Shown here: positions 30,504 to 35,999 of the stretch, in pieces
How the letters are laid out: every line of letters starts with the position of its first letter
How positions within the stretch are numbered: position 1 is the stretch's first letter
From: an uncultured Pelagibacteraceae bacterium
Lineage (GTDB): Bacteria; Pseudomonadota; Alphaproteobacteria; Pelagibacterales; Pelagibacteraceae
NCBI GenBank assembly: GCA_902554195.1
Contig: CACDNT010000006.1
Location: 1 to 37,968, forward strand
Reading direction: 5' to 3'
DNA: 37,968 nucleotides
Notes under the pieces: model-generated
What the model saw: the letters and a program-made list of their open reading frames with translations, nothing else
Databases searched by the model: none
Told to the model about the DNA's origin: nothing
Program-made: the position numbers and the translations under genes

Positions 30504-30793
30504 TAATTGGGAGCATCAGCATTCTTATTACAATAGTTTGATGCAAAACTAAATGCTTGCATCTGTTCATCCTGACTTTTTTGTCCAATTAATAGAATTT
30601 CTTCATCTGAAAATTTCCTATGAAGCATCTCAGTTGTACAAGTACAATATTGCTTTGCTCTTTGATTTCCTAAAGTAGATTTAGCATCAAGATAGCATCC
30701 ATCAAATATTTCTTTCTTAAATTCTGGATTCATTGCTAAAGAGTTTAAATTAAACGATAACCCTAGAACAATTATGCATAAAAGTTTTTTCAC
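30503..30793 (-). CDS. Small exported Cys-containing protein (element A cargo)
   Basis: This 96-residue protein starts with GTG and has a signal peptide, KKLLCIIVLGLSFNLNSLA, with probable cleavage near residue 20. The mature part has Cys in the pattern C-x16-C-x-C with YCTCTTEMLHRKFSDEEI, and a last Cys near the end, suggesting disulfides in the periplasm. I do not recognise a named family. It is last in the cargo transcript, one base after the stop-start junction with the 166-aa gene, and its stop lies against the left recombination arm. Confidence 0.75.
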   Translation of the reverse strand: MKKLLCIIVLGLSFNLNSLAMNPEFKKEIFDGCYLDAKSTLGNQRAKQYCTCTTEMLHRKFSDEEILLIGQKSQDEQMQAFSFASNYCNKNADAPN

Positions 30794-31294
30794 TTAATAT
30801 TTTTCATTTGCTTCTAGTGCTATTTTTTTCACGCCGCGATCCATTTTCCTAAAATATGAAGTTAATAAAGTAATTTTATTTTCGGCATAATTATTTAATG
30901 TATCTGATTTACAAGAAGAACTACTGCATCTATGTACTGTCACAGCTACAGTTTTTGACATTGGGTGTGCATCTTGATGCCAGTTCCAGGTAATTTCACT
31001 CATTGGATCAAAGTTAATATCATTAGAGCTTAATAGATCCACAGCTGCATTGTACTCACATTTTGTTTGTTGAATAATTTGATTTATGCCACCGCCACTA
31101 ATCATTTGATTTTTACAGTAATCTAATACTTCAGATTTAAAATTTCTTTTAAAATTATTATAACTTTCTATAACAAGATTATATATTCTGTTTTCAGCTC
31201 CATCTTTTGTTGATAAGTAATTGCCTAAAACACTTGCATTAGAAACAGTTGGTATTAATGAAATTAAAACCATTATGACTAAAATTTTTTTCAT
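30794..31294 (-). CDS. Exported protein of unknown function (element A cargo)
   Basis: This 166-residue protein has a signal peptide, KKILVIMVLISLIPTVSNA, cleaved around residue 20. The mature part has four Cys (in DYCKNQM, TKCEYNA, HRCSSSSCKSD) and a Trp/His-containing ITWNWHQDAHPM segment, consistent with an oxidised periplasmic or secreted protein. No family recognised. It follows the lipoprotein gene by 1 bp and abuts the 96-aa gene, forming one transcription unit. Confidence 0.78.
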   Translation of the reverse strand: MKKILVIMVLISLIPTVSNASVLGNYLSTKDGAENRIYNLVIESYNNFKRNFKSEVLDYCKNQMISGGGINQIIQQTKCEYNAAVDLLSSNDINFDPMSEITWNWHQDAHPMSKTVAVTVHRCSSSSCKSDTLNNYAENKITLLTSYFRKMDRGVKKIALEANEKY

Positions 31295-31295
31295 A

Positions 31296-31460
31296 TTAGT
31301 ACTTCACCTCACTTAGGGCCTCAGAGTAAGATTTACCTTCTAATAAAGCTTCAGAAATATTTGAAAGATCTTCCCAAACACTAGGATCGATATTTGAAGT
31401 TCCATTAGTTGCGCAACTTGTTAATAAAATTAGTAAACTAATTAAGAATGTTAATCTCAT
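31296..31460 (-). CDS. Small lipoprotein (element A cargo)
   Basis: A 54-residue open frame starts at the ATG at 31460: MRLTFLISLLILLTSCATNG and on to a TAA at 31296. The hydrophobic stretch followed by LTSC is a lipobox with Cys 16 as the lipidated residue. The mature part of about 39 residues is Ser/Glu-rich (NIDPSVWEDLSNISEALLEG). It ends 1 bp before the next cargo gene, and codon usage matches. Its size means automatic gene finders may miss it. Function unknown. Confidence 0.65.
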   Translation of the reverse strand: MRLTFLISLLILLTSCATNGTSNIDPSVWEDLSNISEALLEGKSYSEALSEVKY

Positions 31461-31488
31461 AAGTTTAGTTTTTTAAATCTTTTAAGAT

Positions 31489-31701
31489 TTATCTTTGTAT
31501 AGTTAAAGGACAAAGTTCAGTAGCACCAATTGTAATTGCTACATCAGATCCTACACAATTATAAGTACAAATCTTGTTAAAGCCAGATGTATATTCACTT
31601 TTAAAAAAACAAGTAACAGCTGAGTTTGCAACAAGAGTTGGGTATACTATTGACATAGCCAAAACTATAAATGCAATAAGTAATTTATAGAGTTTTTTCA
31701 T
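31489..31701 (-). CDS. Small exported four-Cys protein (element A cargo, first gene)
   Basis: This 70-residue protein has a signal peptide up to LVANSA (about residue 28). The short mature part is CFFKSEYTSGFNKICTYNC followed by a last CPLTI, giving four Cys likely to form two disulfides. Similar short CFxxxEYTSGMNKICxYxC proteins are, as I recall, common hypotheticals in SAR11 genomes; I cannot confirm that here. It is the first gene of the element A cargo unit, and its ATG is only about 17 bp from the right-arm repeats. Confidence 0.72.
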   Translation of the reverse strand: MKKLYKLLIAFIVLAMSIVYPTLVANSAVTCFFKSEYTSGFNKICTYNCVGSDVAITIGATELCPLTIQR

Positions 31702-31717
31702 ATTTCAAGCTTACCAT

Positions 31718-31736
31718 TGTTGTCAGATTGTTGTCA
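31718..31736 (+). repeat. Element A right-arm repeats (2 x TGTTGTCA, 11-bp period)
   Basis: TGTTGTCA occurs at 31718 and 31729 in the same orientation and with the same 11-bp phase as the left arm. The second repeat lies 66 bp before the att-core G shared by all copies, exactly as in element B. The repeats also lie just upstream of the first cargo gene and may overlap its promoter. Confidence 0.72.
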
Positions 31737-31791
31737 CGTATTAATTATTTATAAATTAATGTTGCAAACAAATGTTTATTTAAAGTTTTAT

Positions 31792-31842
31792 AATTGATTT
31801 GTAATCAATAGGTCCGCGGTTCGAATCCGTGCGGGGGCACCA
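31792..31842 (+). repeat. att core copy 2 (tRNA-Thr 3' fragment)
   Basis: This copy is identical over 51 bp to the tRNA-Thr 3' part, from the anticodon stem to CCA. There is no acceptor 5' strand or D-arm upstream, so it is not a tRNA gene. It forms the junction between elements A and B. Confidence 0.9.
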
Positions 31843-31899
31843 TCACTTAATAAAATCAACACTAATTTTTTTTGCTAAATCTAAAAACCTTTGACTATT

Positions 31900-31928
31900 G
31901 TGTCGTGAGTGTGTCGTACTAGTGTCGT
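31900..31928 (+). repeat. Element B left-arm repeats (3 x GTGTCGT, 11-bp period)
   Basis: GTGTCGT occurs at 31900, 31911 and 31922, exactly 11 bp apart. The array starts 58 bp after the CCA of att copy 2, within 1 bp of the element A geometry, but with a different repeat sequence. This argues for a different cognate binding protein with the same binding architecture. Confidence 0.75.
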
Positions 31929-31929
31929 G

Positions 31930-31944
31930 ATCAAGTAGTCGTTT
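31930..31944 (+). repeat. Conserved left-arm motif, element B copy
   Basis: ATCAAGTAGTCGTTT is identical to 30489-30503 and directly follows the third GTGTCGT repeat. It also ends on the stop codon of the last cargo gene. Conservation here contrasts with the diverged arm repeats beside it. Confidence 0.7.
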
Positions 31945-32314
31945 AAAATTTCGAACAACTGCCAATGGCAACATAAACACTGTCTACAGGTCCAAAATGT
32001 GAGCTTCTAATATATTTGAAGTTCAATTTATCATAAAACTTTACGAAAGAGATACTTCCATCTGTGAAAGAATATTTCCCTCCTGCATTTTTCCAACCTC
32101 CAATTAAACCAATTCCTTTTGGTTCAAATATTCCTTTTTCAAAATCTATTTTAGCTTTCCACCTACTTCCTGCATAATTCTTAGATATTGTCCCTGACTT
32201 ATCAATATCATAACCTGTAGCCGCATCATCAATGCAGTAATAAATTTTTTCATCAGCTTGTACACTGCTGATAAAAAATAAACCAAGAACCACGATCCCT
32301 AAAAGTTTTTTCAT
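31943..32314 (-). CDS. Exported protein of unknown function (element B cargo)
   Basis: This 123-residue protein has the signal peptide MKKLLGIVVLGLFFISSVQA, cleaved near residue 20. The mature part begins DEKIYYCIDDAATGYD and ends IGSCSKF, so two Cys could form one disulfide. The Gly/Tyr/Phe-rich beta-type pattern suggests a small beta domain. Family not recognised. Its signal peptide matches that of the 139-aa gene upstream almost base for base (about 32 of 35), although the mature parts are unrelated. Confidence 0.75.
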   Translation of the reverse strand: MKKLLGIVVLGLFFISSVQADEKIYYCIDDAATGYDIDKSGTISKNYAGSRWKAKIDFEKGIFEPKGIGLIGGWKNAGGKYSFTDGSISFVKFYDKLNFKYIRSSHFGPVDSVYVAIGSCSKF

Positions 32315-32315
32315 A

Positions 32316-32378
32316 TTAATCCTGTAAAAGTTTGTAAGTTAAAAATGCAAGCTCTAATACAATCAATACTTCTATCAT
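32316..32378 (-). CDS. Possible 20-residue hydrophobic micro-protein
   Basis: The ATG at 32378 directly follows the TAG stop of the 139-aa gene, and the frame ends with TAA one base before the ATG of the 123-aa gene. It encodes MIEVLIVLELAFLTYKLLQD, short enough for one membrane helix. The seamless stop/start packing on both sides suggests translation, either as a real micro-protein or as a coupling leader. No homology evidence is available. Confidence 0.35.
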   Translation of the reverse strand: MIEVLIVLELAFLTYKLLQD

Positions 32379-32798
32379 CTAAAATTTATTTTCCCAATAT
32401 TTCATTCTTGACTCTGGTTTTTCGATAACTTCTTTGCAGTAGTATGCATACTTATCCAAAATTATTGAAAAATTAATAAAGTCCGATCCCATCTCTTTTT
32501 GCATTTTTTCAAAAGACATTTTAACTCTTGCTGTCATTGCTTCTGTTTTCATATTTAATTGTTGTCCAACTAAATAAGCTGACTCTAATGATATATCAGC
32601 AGACTTCTTTAAGCCAGCTATAGTCTCTTTATCTACATTAGATCCTCTAGATATTCCCTCTTCAGCTATTTTAAAATAACTATAACAAGTGGTAAAATCT
32701 TCTTGAAGATTATTTAAGATGTATGTCTGTTTTTCATTTGCAAAAGCATTCCCACTTAACAACAAACCCAGAACAACGATCCCTAAAAATTTTTTCAT
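32379..32798 (-). CDS. Exported helical protein of unknown function (element B cargo, first gene)
   Basis: This 139-residue protein has the signal peptide MKKFLGIVVLGLLLSGNAFA, cleaved after residue 20. The mature part is mostly helical, with two Cys (FTTCYSYF and YYCKEV) that may pair. The segment QQLNMKTEAMTARVKMSFEKMQKEMGS looks amphipathic. It resembles small alpha-helical periplasmic proteins but I recognise no family. It is the first gene of the element B cargo unit, with a candidate leaderless promoter at 32806-32834. Confidence 0.77.
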   Translation of the reverse strand: MKKFLGIVVLGLLLSGNAFANEKQTYILNNLQEDFTTCYSYFKIAEEGISRGSNVDKETIAGLKKSADISLESAYLVGQQLNMKTEAMTARVKMSFEKMQKEMGSDFINFSIILDKYAYYCKEVIEKPESRMKYWENKF

Positions 32799-32805
32799 TA
32801 TGAAA

Positions 32806-32834
32806 ACTTTAGCATTGTGTCGTACGTGTGTCGA
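32806..32834 (-). promoter_or_regulatory. Candidate leaderless promoter overlapping right-arm repeat of element B
   Basis: On the minus strand TCGACA (32829-32834, 5 of 6 to -35) comes from the outer arm repeat. A 17-bp spacer and TAAAGT (32806-32811, 4 of 6 to -10) follow. The -10 box ends 7 nt before the cargo ATG at 32798, so transcription would start at or next to the start codon. Element A has a weaker arrangement at the same place. This is inference from spacing. Confidence 0.35.
32817..32834 (+). repeat. Element B right-arm repeats (2 x GTGTCG, 11-bp period)
   Basis: GTGTCGT (32817) and GTGTCGA (32828) are 11 bp apart and in the same orientation as the left-arm copies. The second lies 66 bp before the att-core G, as in element A. 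The last base of the outer repeat differs from the left-arm consensus. Confidence 0.7.
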
Positions 32835-32893
32835 GATTACTGATGATTGTTTATAAGTATTGCAAAAGAAGATTTATTTGATTGGTGATACAA

Positions 32894-32940
32894 GATTTGT
32901 AATCAATAGGTCCGCGGTTCGAATCCGTGCGGGGGCACCA
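32894..32940 (+). repeat. att core copy 3 (tRNA-Thr 3' fragment)
   Basis: Identical over 47 bp to the tRNA-Thr 3' part, from GATTTGTAATC to CCA. The left half of the anticodon-stem inverted repeat is different here (ACAA before GATT instead of AATT), so identity starts at the anticodon loop. That fits strand exchange within the loop and suggests this copy is the displaced original end of the host tRNA gene. Confidence 0.88.
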
Positions 32941-32972
32941 TATTTAGAAAAATTTAAAATATTTTTTAAGAT

Positions 32973-34073
32973 TTATCTTGTTAATAAATACCTTAGTTGT
33001 GCGTCACCAAATCTTTCTTTGAAAAATTTATCTTTTTTATAAATTTCAGGTGTAACATCTGCGCCTTTGATACCATGAATTCGTTTAACGTCTGAAAATT
33101 TTTTCTTCAAATATTTCTCAAAATCAACTCTTGTTATTGGTTGGAGTTCTCCATAACAATGGTCTAAAAAACCCTGAACTCGCAAAGGATTTATTTTATT
33201 TTTTAAAAAATCTTCAACAAAATTAATCTTAATATTTTTCATAATACTTCTGAAAAATTTCCAAAGTTTTAATTGTAAACCACCACTGGATTGAATAAAA
33301 ACAAAAAACTTTCCATTCTTTTTTAGAACTCTTCTATGCTCATCCATTAGTTTTTTAATAGGCACTTCACAATGATGAAGAACACCAACACTAAAAATAA
33401 AATCAAAAGTATCGTTTTTAAACTTTAATTTCTTAAAATTTCCAACAGTAAATTTTATATTTTTTCTTTTTTTATATTTAATTTTGTTCGCTTCAATTAT
33501 ATCTGAACCATTGTCAAGACCATGAATTTCTTTTACATCATAGTTTTTAATACAATCAATATATCTAGCTGGACCACATCCAGAGTCTAATACAATTTTA
33601 TTTTTAAACCATTTTGAATTACCAGGTAACATGTTTACAATTTGATTAACTCTTGGTACCACCATTTTCTTTGACAAATTATAATCATTTTTATTTTTGG
33701 TAGTTCTTGTCCACATATAGTTAAAAGCATGTCTGGTATTCTCCCATTTACTTTTTAATTTTTTCTTTTTATGACCATGTTTTATCCAATTAGATTTTAA
33801 AAAGTTTTCCCAAATTTTGCCTGTAAAATATAATTCATCAATAGTTCTTTGTATTTTTTTTGGATTTTCTAAATAGTTATTTATGTAATCAAAGTGCCAC
33901 ATTATTTTTAAAACAGCCATTATTTTCCACTCATAAAAAAATTCACTGTTAGGAAGTTTGTTAATTAGTTTTTCAAGTTCTTTCAACTTTACATTCTTTT
34001 TATATTTAACACCTTGTGTTTTAAGAAATTGATACGCTAAAAATTCTCTATTCTTAAATTTTTGAGTTTCCAT
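32973..34073 (-). CDS. SAM-dependent methyltransferase (class I), substrate unknown
   Basis: This 366-residue protein has a Rossmann-type methyltransferase core from about residue 155. It shows motif I VLDSGCGPAR (161-170), an acidic residue after strand 2 in HGLDNGS (Asp 187), and FDFIFSVGVLHH (223-234), the motif of the small-molecule methyltransferase family. About 150 N-terminal residues, Lys- and aromatic-rich, precede the core and are unassigned. A C-terminal region of about 100 residues may bind the substrate. It is convergent with the att array (33 bp away) and may be an older insertion at the same site, though it lacks the arm repeats. Confidence 0.85.
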   Translation of the reverse strand: METQKFKNREFLAYQFLKTQGVKYKKNVKLKELEKLINKLPNSEFFYEWKIMAVLKIMWHFDYINNYLENPKKIQRTIDELYFTGKIWENFLKSNWIKHGHKKKKLKSKWENTRHAFNYMWTRTTKNKNDYNLSKKMVVPRVNQIVNMLPGNSKWFKNKIVLDSGCGPARYIDCIKNYDVKEIHGLDNGSDIIEANKIKYKKRKNIKFTVGNFKKLKFKNDTFDFIFSVGVLHHCEVPIKKLMDEHRRVLKKNGKFFVFIQSSGGLQLKLWKFFRSIMKNIKINFVEDFLKNKINPLRVQGFLDHCYGELQPITRVDFEKYLKKKFSDVKRIHGIKGADVTPEIYKKDKFFKERFGDAQLRYLLTR

Positions 34074-34160
34074 AAAATATTAATTTAAAATTAATCACTA
34101 ATCTTAAGACCGGTTATGCTTTTTTTTGTTTTATAATATCCTTTAAATAAAAATTGATCC

Positions 34161-34190
34161 TGAATACAATAATAATTAATATAAAGTCAA
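34161..34190 (-). promoter_or_regulatory. Weak candidate promoter for the methyltransferase
   Basis: In the 150-bp gap between the NAD kinase stop and the methyltransferase ATG, the minus strand shows TTGACT (34185-34190), an 18-bp spacer and TATTCA (34161-34166). The -35 match is good and the -10 match poor. Nothing else distinct is visible in this AT-rich gap. Confidence 0.25.
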
Positions 34191-34224
34191 TAAATCTATT
34201 ATGATTATCTTTTTTAGAGTACTG

Positions 34225-34995
34225 CTAAGATGTTTCTCTCCTTAATTGTTCTAATTTTATCTTTTTTTGAAGGCTACGGTTTTGATCATATAAAAGATTA
34301 AATTTTATTTTTTGATTAGTTCTTATAGTAATGTTTTTTGCGTTTCTAACTTCTATATTGTCAGCAACAGCACTAATAGGTCTTTTTTTCGGATTTAAAT
34401 TTTTTATTAATATTTTTGATCTATCGCTTACTATTTTTCCTTTCCATCTTCTTGGTCTGAATGGACTTATTGGTGAAATAGTGAGTTTTTTTGAATTAAG
34501 ACTTAGAATTGGACCATGAACAGATAAGTTATAAGCAGTACTTCCTGCAGGAGTTGATACAAGAACACCATCTGAAACTAATTCTTTAATAATTTGTTTT
34601 GAACCATGATTAATTGATAATGATGCTGCTTGTCTACTTTGTCTTAAAATTGATACCTCATTAATAGCTATATGTTTTTTTATAATATTTTTATTATTTT
34701 TAACAATCATTACTAAGGGTGAAATAGAAACTGTTTTTGATCTTATTAAGTTTTTTATAAAATTTTTTGATGAAAATTTATTCATTAAAAAACCATAATT
34801 ACCAGAATTGACACCATAAAATAATTTTTTAGATCTCTCATTTTTTTTTAATGTTTGGAGCATAAATCCATCACCACCAATCACTATTATAATATTTGAT
34901 TTTTTTTGTTTAAATTTTTTAAGTATATTAAATAAAGATTTTTTAATTCTTTGTGACTTTAAATTTTTATCAGAAATAATTTGTATTTTTCTCAT
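34225..34995 (-). CDS. nadK: NAD kinase
   Basis: Phosphorylates NAD to NADP in the cytoplasm. The catalytic GGDG motif is at residues 40-43 within VIGGDGFML. It is followed by GVNSGNYGFLMN (about 63-74) and the conserved DGVLVSTPAGSTAYNLSVHGPI block. The length of 256 aa is typical for the alphaproteobacterial enzyme. The ATG lies only 4 nt (TTAA) after the CCA end of tRNA-Leu, with no Shine-Dalgarno. tRNA processing would therefore produce a nearly leaderless message. Confidence 0.95.
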   Translation of the reverse strand: MRKIQIISDKNLKSQRIKKSLFNILKKFKQKKSNIIIVIGGDGFMLQTLKKNERSKKLFYGVNSGNYGFLMNKFSSKNFIKNLIRSKTVSISPLVMIVKNNKNIIKKHIAINEVSILRQSRQAASLSINHGSKQIIKELVSDGVLVSTPAGSTAYNLSVHGPILSLNSKKLTISPISPFRPRRWKGKIVSDRSKILIKNLNPKKRPISAVADNIEVRNAKNITIRTNQKIKFNLLYDQNRSLQKKIKLEQLRRETS

Positions 34996-34999
34996 TTAA

Positions 35000-35085
35000 T
35001 GGTGCCCTCGGCCAGACTCGAACTGGCACTCCGCAAGCGGCAAGGATTTTAAGTCCTTTGTGTCTACCAATTTCACCACGAGGGC
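35000..35085 (-). tRNA. tRNA-Leu (anticodon UAA)
   Basis: The 86-nt class II tRNA has acceptor GCCCTCG paired with CGAGGGC, anticodon loop CTTAAAA with anticodon TAA, variable arm TGCCGCTTGCGGAG, T-arm AGTTCGAGTCT and encoded CCA. It reads into nadK and is probably co-transcribed with it. Confidence 0.96.
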
Positions 35086-35159
35086 ATTAATGAATTTCAT
35101 GAGTATTTATGCTAATATTTATAATTGAACAAGTCTAATAAGTAAATTTTTAAATTTTC

Positions 35160-35175
35160 TACTATATATATAGTA
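35160..35175. promoter_or_regulatory. 16-bp perfect palindrome before the solute-synthesis cluster
   Basis: TACTATATATATAGTA is a perfect palindrome centred 17-18 bp upstream of the phosphatase ATG. It could be an operator or contain an AT-rich -10 box. An AGGA (35178-35181) between it and the ATG is a weak Shine-Dalgarno. AT-rich palindromes arise by chance at this composition, so confidence is low. Confidence 0.35.
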
Positions 35176-35184
35176 ATAGGATAA

Positions 35185-35985
35185 ATGAAAAAAAAATTTA
35201 CAGTTGTAATTTTTACTGATTTAGATGGATCTCTTTTGCATAGAGATACTTTTCAATTCGACAGCATCAAAGATTATATAAAAAGTCTTGTAAATAAAGG
35301 TGTGATTATTATTCCAAATTCTAGCAAAACAGAAAAAGAAATTGAAAAATTCAATGAAGAGCTTGGAATAAATCTTCCTTTTATATCGGAAAATGGATCA
35401 TCTATTCATGGATTAAATTTAATTACCTCTAATTTTCCAGATAAACTTGTTCTTAGCAGAGAAAAAGAAGAACTAATTAAGATTTTTGAAAATAAAGTTC
35501 CTGAAAAATTAAAAGAAAAATGTTTTCAAATTTCAAAAATGAGTAAAAAAGAACAAGAAAATATATTAGGGCAAAAAGATGTAAAACTCAAAGATGCTTT
35601 AAATAGAAAATATACTTTACCTTTTTTATTTAAAGGAGACAAAAATGAAAAAAATAAATTATTAAAAGTTTTAAATTCCAATTCATTAACTCTTCAAGAA
35701 GGTGGGCGTGTTTTAAACCTTTGTGATAATATTAATAAAGTTAAATCTATGAATAGAGTTATAAAAATTTTAAAAAAAACTGAGGATAAAATTAAGACAA
35801 TTGCAGTTGGAGACAATTATAATGATCTAGATATGTTAAAAAGTTGTGACATTCCTTGTTTAGTATTCAATGATCAATTTATTCAAGATCAAATAAACAT
35901 TGATAATCTTATATTTTCAAACAAGCCATCACCTGAAGGCTGGGCTGATGTGATCAAAACGGCACTACTTAAATTGAACTATTAG
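35185..35985 (+). CDS. HAD phosphatase, mannosyl/glucosyl-3-phosphoglycerate phosphatase family
   Basis: Expected to dephosphorylate glucosyl-3-phosphoglycerate to glucosylglycerate. HAD motif I is TDLDGSLL (11-18, nucleophile Asp 12 and acid/base Asp 14), motif II lies in PNSSKT (44-49), and motif IV is GDNYNDLDM (209-217). The FISENGSSIHG segment (67-76) is typical of the mannosyl-3-phosphoglycerate phosphatase subfamily with the C2B cap. The length of 266 aa fits. The next gene, 14 bp on, is the matching synthase, which makes the glucosyl substrate more likely than the mannosyl one. Confidence 0.85.
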   Translation: MKKKFTVVIFTDLDGSLLHRDTFQFDSIKDYIKSLVNKGVIIIPNSSKTEKEIEKFNEELGINLPFISENGSSIHGLNLITSNFPDKLVLSREKEELIKIFENKVPEKLKEKCFQISKMSKKEQENILGQKDVKLKDALNRKYTLPFLFKGDKNEKNKLLKVLNSNSLTLQEGGRVLNLCDNINKVKSMNRVIKILKKTEDKIKTIAVGDNYNDLDMLKSCDIPCLVFNDQFIQDQINIDNLIFSNKPSPEGWADVIKTALLKLNY

Positions 35986-35999
35986 GATAAAAACCCGCC

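Larger units (their letters stand above)
30401..31842. mobile_element. Element A: small tRNA-Thr-integrated cassette without recombinase
   Basis: A 1442-bp unit bounded by direct copies of the tRNA-Thr 3' part. From left to right it holds a left arm with three 11-bp-phased repeats, the motif ATCAAGTAGTCGTTT, four minus-strand genes for exported small proteins, and a right arm with two more repeats and a TTGCAAA box. No integrase, excisionase, replication or transfer gene is present. The geometry equals that of element B to within 1 bp. Integration in a tRNA 3' end is typical of tyrosine-recombinase islands; mobilisation in trans is inferred. Confidence 0.8.
31843..32940. mobile_element. Element B: second tRNA-Thr-integrated cassette without recombinase
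   Basis: A 1098-bp unit between att copies 2 and 3. It has three left-arm and two right-arm GTGTCGT-type repeats at the same positions as the TGTTGTCA repeats of element A. It also shares the 15-bp motif and TTGC boxes, and carries two or three minus-strand genes for exported or small hydrophobic proteins. No mobility gene is encoded. The cargo differs entirely from element A, so the shared frame is the ends, as expected for a cassette family. Confidence 0.78.

Noticed and set aside
31792..31842. Second tRNA-Thr gene
   Set aside because: Only the anticodon arm to CCA is present; the acceptor 5' strand and D-arm are missing. The same applies to 32894-32940. Both are att fragments.
30401..32940. 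CRISPR array or integron attC array
   Set aside because: The repeats are tRNA-derived cores and 8-bp direct repeats at 11-bp phase; there are no regular spacers, no cas genes, no attC-like imperfect hairpins and no integron integrase.
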